The notes beneath the pieces are model-generated. The model worked only from the letters and a program-made list of their open reading frames with translations, was not told the DNA's origin and did no database searches. The translations under genes were made by a program, and so were the position numbers. Below are positions 24,360 through 35,499 of a stretch of DNA of 64,000 nt, in pieces. This DNA is from Leuctra nigra (lineage: Eukaryota; Arthropoda; Insecta; Plecoptera; Leuctridae): contig OW203768.1 of the NCBI GenBank assembly GCA_934045905.1, positions 20,660,770 through 20,724,769 of the forward strand. Reading direction: 5' to 3'. Numbering within the stretch: position 1 is the stretch's first letter; each line of letters opens with the position of its first letter.

Positions 24360-24725
24360 AGCGATTAAAACATAACCTCACATTCTGCTCACAACTAGGA
24401 TCTTGGCGAACTAAAAATAACCTCAAATTCTGCTGACGAGACTGCGGATTCTAGGATCTTGGCGAACTAAGAATAGCCCAGATAGCCTCAAATTTTGCTG
24501 ACAAGGCTCGGTGAATTCTAGGATCTTGTTGATCTAAAGATAACTTCAAATTTGCTGACAAGACTAGAAGAATTCTAGGATCTTGGCGATCTAAAAATAA
24601 CCTCAAATTTTGCTGACAAGATTGCGGATTCTAGAAACTTGGCGATCTAAAGATAACCTCAAATTCTGCTGATACTCGGGAATTCTAGGATTCATCACGA
24701 CCTAACATAACCTTTCTGCTGATCA
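24360..24725. repeat. degenerate minisatellite, about 57-bp unit, six to seven copies
   Basis: Units share TTCTAGGATCTTGGCGA, CTAAA-ATAACCTCAAATT and CTGCTGACAAGACT. Length and sequence vary between copies, so the array is not recent. Confidence 0.85.
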
Positions 24726-26239
24726 AAACATAAAACCGAGCCTTCATTTCGCAGTGGTCGAATTGGTTTGCAGGGGGGGGGGGGGGATGCGGTGGATGCC
24801 ATCGCTCATAAAGAGTTTTACTGACCACGACCAACCACCCCCATAATAAATGTTATTACGTTATACCAACCCCCTCATAATTAAGTTTGTGCGTATAACC
24901 ATGTATAACCAACCCCCCAGAACTATCCTGGGTTTTACAGCCTTTATTTTAGAGTCACAGACTCGGTTTTCGAGTATTAAAATCCAAAATAATGGTCTCT
25001 GTGGGTCTATACCTATAGAAGTCGTGCACATGGTAGCGATCGTGATTAGTACGGTACCTACTTTTACGGTATATCATTCTGGCGCCAAAGAGAATTACAA
25101 CGAAGACATAATCGTCTTATTAGTTGATAAGTGACTGAAAATGACTCAGTCATGGTTATTGAGATTATACTTTTTCGCATTTTACACATTTTCAACGAAA
25201 TGGTCAAAACCTTATTGACATTTTAATTTTTTATCAATGCCAAAATGGATTATCAAAAAGTAAATATATAGCACATTGATCATTGCAATTTATTATGTTT
25301 TGTTTGAGTGTATTGAACAACAAATCACGTTGGCACAACTAAAAATGATCGCTCAATAAGATTGACTGAAAAATGTTAGATCGCCCATCAGATTCAGAAG
25401 TCAGTCCAAGCGATCTTCTTGTCTCACTCTAGTAGGTGACCTCTCATTTCAATGATAATAATAAGAATTGATTGTTATGGAACATGGCCAGCAGTCATTC
25501 AAATTCGTTCACAGATAATTTTTTATTTTGCCAAGTATAGCATGTTATGGACATGGTTATCTACGCGTTACAAAAAGTTATTTCCTTGAACCAACACAGG
25601 CTAGGAATTGATTTGCTTTGGCGTTTCTAACGTCAATATAAGTAGTGAACGTGGAAAGCCGAAACTTGTAAGTTTTAGCGATGTAATAGGCGTAGATATA
25701 GCTGATAATGCGTCACGCACGCATAGTTACAATAGAGTTGACGCTTTACAATTTGTTTCCACACACAATAACGGACCAGGCCAGCTATTATGGAGCGCTG
25801 GACTACCATGTTCAATCAAAACTCGGAACACCAAATGTCAGGCAGAGATTTATAGCAACTCGCGTGTACATCCGCAGTCGCGTAAAATGATTTTCTGTTT
25901 ATGTAATGATCGCCATTAGGACTAGAACTATACAGCTACTGAGATGTAATTAACAAAATATAGAACTAACAAGAAAGTTATGATGCATAATGATACAACA
26001 TAATATGAATAATTGTTTGTGGTGTAGCTTCGTAGTTTTTTTTTAAATAATTGTGTGGCAAATATAATGAGAAGTTTTTGTGGAATTCCCAGCAAAATTT
26101 GAGCAAGTTTTTGCAACAGTAGCTGAGATATAGTGATGGTTGACAAAAGCAGGTAGGTATCAGTATTACACTTGGCCAAAGATAATCGGATTGGCTGATG
26201 GTCAGTATACTGGACAATCAATAATCAATACAATCAGAG

Positions 26240-26521
26240 CTCACATAGTTAGATAACGAATTAGCATAGACTTCGTTGGATGATGCCATCAAATCTTTAT
26301 CAGCCATAATCCGTTTCTTTCGAATAACGTTCACACTTTGGTCAAGTGTACCTACATTTCCTGTGTTTGATTACTTATTTTAATAAATTATAACCAAAAA
26401 TTAAAATTCCAAAACAATAATAAAAGTATTATCGATTATTTTTGGGTGGGCAGGGGGTGGGCAGGAGACAATTTTGAGTGGGCGCGCGCCCACCTGCGCT
26501 CACCCCTTGCGCCGTCCCTGA
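26240..26521. repeat. dispersed repeat ending CGTCCCTG, copy 2, with hAT-like terminus
   Basis: The right end, read on the minus strand, is CAGGGACGGCGCAAGGGGTG, then GTGGGCGCGCGCCCAC, a layout common at hAT-type transposon ends. The inner part parallels 21785-22017. No opposite end or transposase seen. Confidence 0.45.
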
Positions 26522-26887
26522 TATCGTATTATTTCCCGAAATAAAATACGTTTATTTTATTTACATTATCTCATTGATTACACCTACAAATAACCCTATC
26601 AGCGACCGCACACATGAAGTCTAAACCAAAAACCACACATCCGCTGGAATTCTCACTCGTCTCCTATTCCTGCAAGCCGATACAGGTCAATGGCAAGTGT
26701 TGAGTCAGCATGTAGCGTGAACCCGTGTCACTGTGATAACCCCGAGGAGGTTCCATGTAACATAACTCTCATGTGTGATGGAACCTGATCCTCACACATT
26801 CACACCTACAGCACGAGCAGAGTGCGGACGAGCTGTTGTTTACCTGATTATATCACAGCACGCGCTAGCCGGCTGACTTCGTACAAC

Positions 26888-26896
26888 ATGCTGGAT
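26888..26896 (+). CDS. candidate short first coding exon of the Cas gene (Met-Leu-Asp)
   Basis: ATGCTGGAT is followed directly by the consensus donor GTAAGT. It ends in phase 0, the phase needed by the SH3 exon at 36660, and the join would read MLD-SCVARALYDN. An in-frame TGA lies about 100 bases upstream with no other ATG between, and the sequence before it (26570-26887) is comparatively free of repeats. Vertebrate BCAR1 and NEDD9 also have first coding exons of a few codons. This is inference from splice logic only; a match this short occurs by chance, and 7084-7107 is a competing candidate. Confidence 0.3.
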
Positions 26897-27859
26897 GTAA
26901 GTACTGCTGGCTGGGACATGAGAATTTTTCAGGCTAAAACTCTTACAATTATACCTCTGATAAAGGATAGGATAGGATAGCATAAGCTATACATAAAAGG
27001 ATTCTTGAGGTATTCGTTTTGCAGTTGTTTTTAGGTTGTCAAGATTCCATAGAGAAAATTATGTCAACCATTCTGGTTCACTCGTCTTTAAAGTGGAAGT
27101 TTTGATAACTGAAAAGGTGATGTTTGACAAAAAGTGCTTCATATCGTTATTACTTTTTCACTGAGAAAATAATTATGATGTTGCATTTTCTTGTTGCGTC
27201 GAGAATATAAGGGTTGTTGTGTAGTCGTAAATTAATTAATAAAAGGTAATCATATTAGTTTTTATTTATTTCGTTATATTTTCTATTGTTTTAATACAGT
27301 GTGAAATTTAATGGTGCGTCAAAACTCCTACCAGATAGCAAAAAATATTGGGTTTTCCTCAATAATGTGATACTGTCGTAATTTTCTTTCAACTTTGACT
27401 TCTGTGTCTACAGAACCGACTGCTACGTGGAAATGAGTTATTTGTGTAATTATTGATTTTCCTTCTCTTTGTCCGCGGCTCGACCATCAGACGGATCGAT
27501 GACAATGCGAGAGTTGAGTTTGATTTGATGGAAGAACTCTGTTCAGTCAGCTGTTATCAGACCTCGCGCGATACGTCAAGTGCAGGTGATGCAATCTGAT
27601 CACGAGGCAGAGTTATTGCCAAGATAATACTCAGAGTTGATACGTTTTATTGGCTTCGGGAGTGCATGATACCGTGGCTATCAAACAACACGTAAAATAT
27701 TTATGAAATTAAGAAAATTGGGTCCAAAAGAAAGTAAGAGGGGTTAACACGAGTTATCAAAATCTGTTTATTGGGCATAATAACTTCCATTTTTGAGACA
27801 ACACTCTTGTACACAAATCTCATAATTATATTCGCGTGGCACTAATTTTTTTGCACTTT

Positions 27860-28084
27860 CCAAATGAAGAGTACAGGGGAATAACGCTATAAGTCACATT
27901 CGCATAAACGATTTTTTTATGTTGAAACTTGTATTGATCTTCCATACAGTTCGATATTTCAATTGAGTTTTTCCAAGAGGTTCCAGAAATATTTTCTAAA
28001 AACAGAGTGAATATTCTGATAGCTCATAAAAGTTACTGCTCAAAAAATTTACTCATAGCACTCTTCCCCTACCCTTCAAATTCT
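27860..28084 (-). mobile_element. fold-back family 3, copy 3
   Basis: Reverse-orientation copy: starts CAAATGAAGAGTACAGGGGA and ends CCCCTACCCTTCAAATTC on the + strand; the interior TTTTTTTATGTTGAAACTTG matches the other copies in reverse. Confidence 0.7.
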
Positions 28085-28649
28085 TTGTTATAATTAATTT
28101 TGGGGTCAAGCTAAAGATTCCCCAAATTCCCAAAAATCCGAAGAATTGCACTAAATTATTTTATTTGTATGACAATCGTTTTCTGGCGTTATCCCAAACC
28201 GATCACGAAATTTTTAAGCCCTCCCCCCACCCCCCTTTCTGGATTCTATCAAAACCCCCTGTATGCATGATAACTGTATGCCGACTTATCTCGGGGAAAA
28301 CTTGATCGGGAAATTTATTGTAAATTAAACCACCCCAATGCATTGGCCACACGATCTAATTTACTTATGATTATGTTCAATGAAGCAAGCAAAGCCAACA
28401 TTGTGATGCGACATTCCCAATCGATATTACACGGTAAATTACACTCACTCAATAACCCAGTTGCCAGCGATTTCCATGTAAATGTGCTGCATAATTCATG
28501 GTCCCAACCATCACATCGCGTCATCAATACAGTCCAATTCGCGCGGCTTTTGTCTTCCACCCTTCATAATCAGTCCCGTTGAGGGAGAAGTTATGTGTGT
28601 AGTGGCGCGGAAAAGCTGCTGCGATGAGTTAATTATTGTTGAGAAGTGG

Positions 28650-28657
28650 TGACGTCA
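28650..28657. promoter_or_regulatory. perfect CRE palindrome TGACGTCA in a GT/CG-rich patch
   Basis: Lies within 28600-28740, which is richer in CG and GTTGTTG-type sequence than its surroundings. It might mark a regulatory patch of the Cas gene or of a gene not recognised here. Confidence 0.25.
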
Positions 28658-29055
28658 GCTGTGGGGACGTCGTCGAGAGGGTGGCGTTGTTAGCGGAACT
28701 GTTGTGGGGTTGTTGTGTAGGGGGATGGGGTAGATTGCTTCCCTCGTCACTATGTTCAAGATGATTCATGAGTACACATGCACGGACTCTTAATGTGCAA
28801 GCATGCATGCGAAAAGCTCAATATTTGTGTCCGTAGGTGTAGCACTCTCGAGTGAGAGTTTCTTCTGCTTCAGTTACTATGTGTTCCATACGTTCATCGA
28901 TTTTTCCATCAGAGAAATATACATGGTCGGAACAACAAATAGCGCAGGTCAAACCGTTTCTCTTACCAAGCTGAAATTTGGCGAAAATATAAAATTTGGC
29001 TAGTGAACTAATAGGTTAGGTTATTAATTGTATTCTGATTAAATACCTACTTCGT

Positions 29056-29217
29056 GAAAAATTTGCAAATTGGGTATACAACTTCTAGTTGTTATCGTAA
29101 AAATGTTACGCCGAATAATTGTTTTTTTATTATTTTTTTAATGCTGAATACTTTGTGAAAAATTTGCAAATTGGTAAACTTCTAGTTGTTATCGTATAAT
29201 GTAACGCTCCATAAATT
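29056..29217. repeat. two direct copies of a 62-bp segment
   Basis: GTGAAAAATTTGCAAATTGG, then ACTTCTAGTTGTTATCGTA, occurs twice, about 99 bp apart. Confidence 0.75.
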
Positions 29218-29712
29218 GTCCAAACCCAAGGTCTACATATCGTCACCTGAAACCCGAACACATCGCATGCATCTTAGCCGACACCTGAACGTGTGAATGT
29301 CTGTGAGTCCACCTGCAAGCATGGACGTGCAGGTGACGATAACATTAACAAGCCATGTCACATCACATGTAGTCGGGTCAACTCCACGATTACCTCGCAG
29401 GATCCACGCCTCGGTGCCTGCACTTGGACACATTAGAAATAACAAGTGGAGAGTTATCGGGGGTGGACTCGGCCAACTTTTACAAGTAACATCAAAGAGA
29501 CTTCAATTGCGATTAAACCTGGACGTGACGTCTTTTGATTTCTGAGAATTTTGTATTTCGTCTTCTCGTTAGATTGAAATTGTGAAAATATGTCTTATGC
29601 AGAGTTTTTCGTCTGATGACACAAACGGACCTGTTGAGGTGAACTGGGGATAATCCCCCCCCCCCCCGTCCTATTCAAGTAGTGGATGCTCCGTAAATTG
29701 TGTGCTATAACT

Positions 29713-30701
29713 ACTAGGAAAACGCTCAGTGTAACGCGTTGATGAGCGAGCACAAAACATGCAACATCCCCATTGTAACGATGCACGACACGACACAAGA
29801 CGATTTTCACTGCAATTTTTCATTCTCCATAATACTCTGGATGAATAACAGATCCATTGTGTCGTGAAGTCTTACCTACATACCTTCTCCAGTTAACTCG
29901 TAAAATTACAATAAATACTTGACTGATTGGGCTAACAATATGTAAAATTTAATATTAAGTTGGTCTTGATCACCATGCAAAATTTGAACTTAAATGTGAA
30001 CATTTTGATTGTCGACCAATCAGAAGATATTATTTAAACTTAAACCAATTAGAGGATTTGTCCTTTGTACTGCATCCGATTTTATGCGCTAGCTCAAAAA
30101 TGCTTTCATTTTACTGTACATTGTGGATAGCTTGGCTGCTCTACAGGCCTTGCCTTGGAACAGAAGCTTAAAGAAGGCAGGGATGACAATTTAGTATACA
30201 TTTTTCAAGATTATGGAATAAAATGACCTTAAAATGACAAAACTTTTGAAAATAACGACAGATTAGACTGAAAATTGGCAAAAATACCAAAAATGTTGGT
30301 ACCAATGACCACGCGAAGTTTTAAGTTGATCGGTCAATCTGTTCTAGTTTAAATGTCAAAAATCACATGAAAAATTGTTTTAAATTTGAACCAATAGGAG
30401 GATTTGGCTGAAACTTTTTATGATTGGGTACAATGTTGGTTGCAATGTTTTTGCTAAATTTCAAATTGATCAAAGCAACCAATCAAAAGATAATTTTTTA
30501 AAATTTGAACCAATCACAGGATCCCGTTCAAAAACGATCCCAGAGACCGCACAGATTACGTGAGTATGTGTGCAAAATTTCAGATCGATTGGTTGTGAGG
30601 TTTGACCTGGGCAGTGCAGGCAAAAAAAAAAAAAAAAAAAAAAAACACACAGAGAAAGTGCCATAAGAGTACCGTGGTGACGCTCGCTACGCTCGCTCAA
30701 T
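29713..30701 (-). mobile_element. AGCGAGCG-family element, copy 6 (full length, diverged)
   Basis: The + strand starts ACTAGGAAAACGCTCAGTG, then GATGAGCGAGCACA, and ends GACGCTCGCTACGCTCGCTC. The internal low-complexity tract is a run of A (about 30623-30645), just inside the AGCGAGCG end as in the other copies. Confidence 0.8.
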
Positions 30702-31377
30702 AAGTACAACATTTTGAAGAGAAATGGACAACATTTTATCAAGTTTTAAAATTCATAACATCGTCCTATAGATACGGGGCTATAAGAAACTGCCGCCGCT
30801 ATAGAAAACCCTCTCTGGTTGCCATAATCCCCAAGACTTTCCTACTCGGTACATCTTCAAGATTTTGAAAGTATGAATACTAAATGTTTAACAAGAATAT
30901 AATTTATGTAACGTTTTCAAGACGTACCATGATGTCGGAAGCTACACCAGCTGAAACTTTTATGTAGATTAATTGGTTTAAATTAGGCGGGTACGGAGCG
31001 TTTTCGAACATTCCATAATTCAGAGAGGAAATAATGAAACATTTCCCCCGCTCAGTCAGGGTAATGTTTGATAGCAATTAGTAGGTTGGTTATGCGTGCG
31101 AGTCACTCGATTGTCTGAAGATTGAGCACACAAGGGTGCTTCTTCTCGTGGCCCACTAATTGGTGTGAATCATAGAGAGGGAGAGGGTGGTTTTGATTGG
31201 AGGATTACTTCCCGATCACTCTGCCACGTCATCGTTCAGTATTCGTGAGGACCAATCAAGCAGATCTTGATTGAGATGTATTAATAAGTTGGTCGTGGGC
31301 TTCAGCCTCTCATCCGGCGCATTGTTCGCCAGTTCCTCCAATTCATTACTTTGGATTACTGCACGTATAGGGGCAAG

Positions 31378-31885
31378 TTGGTTCAGGAAGTAACGCGCTG
31401 GACTTGAGTTCCAGAGGTCCCGAGCTCGATTCCAGTGGTCATTCTTCTTGACAGAGCGTTTTTTCGTGATTTACGCAGTCGAGTGGCATACTGGAGGCAA
31501 TTCTTGAGATTCACGTTGTATTATTTTTAATAAAACGGGTACCTATAATAGTTCTTAAACTTTTTAAGTTTTAAAACTTGAAAAAGTTGAAGAACTACCT
31601 GTTTTATTGTTTCAAGTTTTATGAAACTTGAAAGTGAGTTCTTAAACGTTTTCAAGTTTTATAAAATTTTAAAAAGTTTTCAAGTTGAAAAACTACCCAG
31701 TTGTCAACAGTTTTAATAAAAGTGAACGGTTTCAAAACACGTAAAAGCTCAAGAATTGGCCTCCTGGAAGGTTCCTCTCCTATAATAGGCCACGACCGCC
31801 TCTTTCACACCGTACGTAAATTCTTCATAATCTCCCAATCATAATCATTATACGTCGCCATAAAAAGTACTGCAGTCGTGTATCT
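31378..31885 (+). mobile_element. SINE-A copy split by a fold-back insertion
   Basis: The head (GTTCAGGAAGTAACGCGCTG; GAGCTCGATTCCAG) and start of the body end near 31491. The body resumes at about 31769 with GAAGGTTCCTCTCC, ATAATAGGCCACGACCGCC and the CAT-rich segment. Confidence 0.7.
31492..31768. mobile_element. fold-back element nested in a SINE
   Basis: Ends GGAGGCAATTCTTGAG and CTCAAGAATTGGCCTCC are near-exact inverses. The interior is a set of self-complementary AAGTTTT/AAAACTT phrases. No coding potential; target duplication not clear. Confidence 0.6.
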
Positions 31886-32505
31886 GCTGTTGACAGTCGA
31901 TCGACAACCCTTATTGGAGAATGACATTGACATGTCGTTGTCGCTCGACTATTGCGAGGTTGTCGACTAAAGTTATGCGATGATGGAGTTATTCTGTACC
32001 GACATGGCGACATAGAATCCATGTCAATGCTGCATTTCCATTCACAGAGAATCAGCAAATATGGAACTCAATTACTGTCATTTACATGTTAATAGTGTTG
32101 ATGTACAAGAGGATTCGTTCCATAATAATGAATCACCGATTGCGTAATTGTGAAAATGTTGAAAGTGTGTTCAATGGCAATTATTCGTTTGTATCCTTAA
32201 TTGATTTACTGTTTCCAACATGTACAGTCGGCTCGAAAATTGAGGAAAACTCTTTTTAATATTATTTTAGGAGTGTGAAAGTAGCACCACTCAGATACGG
32301 CAATGTGCACTTTATTTAATTAAATTTTCCGATGTGCTGTTTTTGTTCAACTTGATAAACGGCCCCTTTTCTATAGTAAAGTATTAATGTGCAGGGAAGT
32401 TTTAAAAATTATGGCGTTTGAAACGTATAATGGAAAAAAAATACTAAATCGTAAAAACACCCTGCGGGGGCATTTCAACCCCCTTAAAATGTTATGTTAA
32501 TTCAT

Positions 32506-32779
32506 AATCAAATAAATCTCAATTAAGACTTTTACGAACTATTCTTTATTTCAATCAATATTTCGTCCACCCGTCTGTGGACTTCTTCAGGAAAAAACTT
32601 AACAAGTAAACAGCAAAATATCATAAATATCATATTTTGCAAAATATCATATTTTGCAAAATATCATATTTTGCTGTTTACTTGTTAAGTTTTTTCCTGA
32701 AGAAGTCCACAGACGGGTGGACGAAATATTGATTGAAATAAAGAATAGTTCGTGAAGTCTTAAGAGATTTATTTGATTA
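32506..32779. mobile_element. long perfect hairpin with Penelope/hammerhead-like motif in both arms
   Basis: Arms of about 115 bp are nearly identical in inverse orientation around an AT-rich centre of repeated AAAATATCAT. The right arm carries CTGAAGA (32697-32703), a 6-bp helix (32705-32710 with 32717-32722, loop AGACGG) and GAAA (32723-32726), the order of the hammerhead ribozyme core. Similar CTGANGAAG-stem-CGAAA motifs occur in Penelope-like retroelement ends. One extra A precedes the helix and no good stem I is visible, so activity is doubtful. Confidence 0.6.
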
Positions 32780-32964
32780 ACCATCCGAACTAAATAAAGG
32801 GAAGAAAGAAGTTTATTTATAAGTTTGCGAGAAATTAACCCTGAAAAGGTGCGCAATTTAAATGATCGGTGATATTGGGGGAAGTGGGGGGGGGGGGGGA
32901 CTCCCCAATTTATTTTTGCCAGGGGCCCTTCCTTCTCTAGTTATGTCTTCGTATGTATGAATAA

Positions 32965-33060
32965 TAAGAAATGGTGGGAAGGAGACGGTCGTCGTGGCTT
33001 ATTAGAAACACCTTTCCATCATTTGCCTCACTGATGAAACAACCTCGGGACTTCCTGAAG
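32965..33060 (-). mobile_element. SINE-A fragment
   Basis: GGTGGGAAGGAGACGGTCG, then TGGCTTATTAGAAACACC and CATCATTTGCCTC on the + strand, matching the middle of the element in reverse. Confidence 0.6.
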
Positions 33061-33547
33061 GTACTGCATGAGTCATCTTCGAATATCTTGTTATAAAATT
33101 ATACAAACTCCAAGACACCATTATCACACTTTACAAGTGTTGACTATGAATCCACTATCAGCGACAAACAAATAGGGTTTTCCAGATGTCAACAACTGTG
33201 CAGGAAGATTTGTCTCACGTGTTGCAACAAGGAGGTCGAGGGGGTGGGGGATGTGTGCAGAGACACTGATAAGCCTACCTGTTATCACCACTGTTGATGC
33301 AAGGCAGATGGCGGCCTATGACGTCAGTGGGTTCCAGGAAGACAGTTGGGAGAGGAGGAGCAGTATTTGAACATGCTTGATGTGATAGACGCTTCCATTG
33401 TGTGTGGATGTGTTTGCTGAAGTGTGATGCAACCGAAGAGGATGTTGACGTGTGTTGAATGTTGATGCGTTGTTGCCTTTGGGGTAGAATAATATGTGTA
33501 ATTAGGTAACGTCGACTGTTGTGTCCGATTCGTGATTGTAAGATACG

Positions 33548-33655
33548 TTCTGGTTGCACTCCGGAGGTCCTTGGCTCGAATTCCGAGGCTACGTCATTCG
33601 TGAATGAGGTTTTTACTGGCTTCCCTCAGTCGATTAGAGGTAAATGCTGGGAAGT
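33548..33655 (+). mobile_element. SINE-A copy, 5' half
   Basis: CACTCCGGAGGTCCTTGGC, TTCCCTCAGTCGATTAGAGG and AAATGCTGGGAAG are in order; the 3' half is missing. Confidence 0.7.
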
Positions 33656-33710
33656 TTATTGTAGATTTTGTAATCTACTACAAAATCTTTCATCTACATG
33701 TTTAAGGTGA

Positions 33711-34226
33711 TAGCGCTCGGCCGTTTTAGAAAATTGAGAAAGAATAATTGTTTCATAACTGGGTGTAACTTTGATAGGATATTCACATGGTCAGTCTGAT
33801 TGTATATTAGTAGCACTTTTTAATTTTTGATCGGTGCCTTGTTAATTAGGCTCGCGGTTATTCAACAAAACCGCGAAAACTACAAAATTTCCGATACGAT
33901 TAGAGACTAAACCCGTTAATCAATTGATCTCAAATTTTAATCATGATTAGATGAGAGATAAACGTAGGGTTATCACTTGGCACATTTTTAAAATTTAATT
34001 TTATACGTCACCAGCGAGACAAGAAAATAGCTAATTTTTCACCAAAAATCCAATAATTATTTCTAATTAACGAAACAAAAAATTAAAAATGCACCAAGAA
34101 ATAACCCTAAGTTTGTCATTTATCTAATCACGATTAAAATTTCAAATAATTTGGTCAACCCATTTCGTCTACAATCGTCTCCAATAAAGTGTCGACAAAA
34201 AGCAGCAAAACCGCTCACGCTTGCTC
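33711..34226 (+). mobile_element. fold-back family 2, copy 2
   Basis: Aligns with 8846-9329 from GCGCTCGGCCGTTTTAG to AGCAAAACCGCTCACGCTTG, including the palindromic core (GGGTTATCACTTGGCACATT with its inverse further on). It carries an extra about 40 bp at 33845-33885 containing CTCGCGGTTATTC. Confidence 0.75.
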
Positions 34227-34393
34227 CACCTGTTTGATAATAGAATTTAGTTTCAATAATGGGGTTAAATTATACGAAAACGCAATATGTTTCTTTTTCA
34301 TATCACAAAATTATCTCGCCTAAAGGTCGACTTTGTCATTTATAAGCAGTTGTTTCCTCGCTTAGTTTGTCGTTTTAATTAAATTGTGAAACA

Positions 34394-34519
34394 ATGTTGG
34401 CTGTTAGTCTGCTAGCAAGCGTTATCGCCCCGTCGGCAGCTGATACCGTTGATACGCAGGAGGGTGGTTTTCATATCAGCAATACCTTCACTGTGCAGCT
34501 TACAACCCCCTGTGTTTAA
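34394..34519 (+). CDS. small ORF with signal-peptide-like N-terminus (41 aa), unassigned
   Basis: A 41-codon frame begins MLAVSLLASVIAPSAADTVD. The start has a good context (AACAATG); residues 2-15 are hydrophobic and are followed by an Ala-Ala/Asp-Thr site that would suit signal peptidase. The remaining 24 residues carry a single cysteine and end in TTPCV. A TATAAG lies about 50 bases upstream. I do not recognise the protein. It could be a small secreted peptide, a first exon whose donor I cannot place, or a chance frame. It sits just after a fold-back repeat copy. Confidence 0.2.
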   Translation: MLAVSLLASVIAPSAADTVDTQEGGFHISNTFTVQLTTPCV

Positions 34520-35376
34520 AAGAACATTAACCCGACGAAAATTTCCATTATTTCACAATTACCAAACATGCGAGTGAAATTAACAATTCTATAAATTCGA
34601 GAACTGAAAGTCCTGTATGTTAACACTGCGCCACTTTGGTCGCGTGATGTGTTGCCCCGTGCAGTGTACATGATAGGCAACACGGCACGACATGTGGGCA
34701 TTGCGGGTTGCTGTGCGATATTACTCATGCGGGCCGGGGTTCGACTCTCGAGCACGTCACAGTTGCGAATACATCGCGGTGTTGTTAGGGCGTTGATGAC
34801 ATGCGGTATGTATACGCTAAAGGACACTTTTGACTCGTCGAAAACAATTTTGATACGTTTTGAGATCTCGTTTTTTCAGTTTTTTGAGGTGACGTATTTT
34901 TGAACTATACTCCATTTGGAGAGGACATTTCAGCGCCTGAGGGCAAATGCCAAAATACAATCGCCAATAAAACTTTGCTCCTCTATTGTTATGGGTTAAG
35001 GTAGTGCCAGAAAAATAGCCAAAATTAGCGTGATAAATATAGGAATTCCAATAAGTTTCCAATAGTTTTTTCGCTGCTGCAAATTCCGTGTCAAGTGTAC
35101 TACGTTAAAATGCACGAAACTTTTTTCTGATTTTTTCCCCCTGACATATAGGGAGAGAGAAGGAAAACGCCCGCTTCCCCCCCCCCCCCCCTCTCCACCC
35201 GGTGCCAAACATAATACTTTTTATTTAAGGGACAAGTAAAAAAGGCTTATGAACCTTAAGAATATTGTTTACGCTCTTCAAATTTAAGATAATAAATTGA
35301 AAATGCGTAAAGACAGGAATCACCCCACCTGAAAACCAATTTTACAGAGAATCAGGCAAGTGACAGCTGAGGGGGT

Positions 35377-35397
35377 GGGGGGGGGGGGGGGGGGGGG
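35377..35397. repeat. poly-G tract (21 G)
   Basis: Preceded by GGGGGT. No associated gene feature. Confidence 0.9.
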
Positions 35398-35499
35398 ATA
35401 TTGCATATAAATTGTTCTGACAAGATAGGCCTCTTCTGTTTCCACTCAAAATATCCACACGCATAATTCATACGAACTTATAATAATTCGCTTCAGCGA

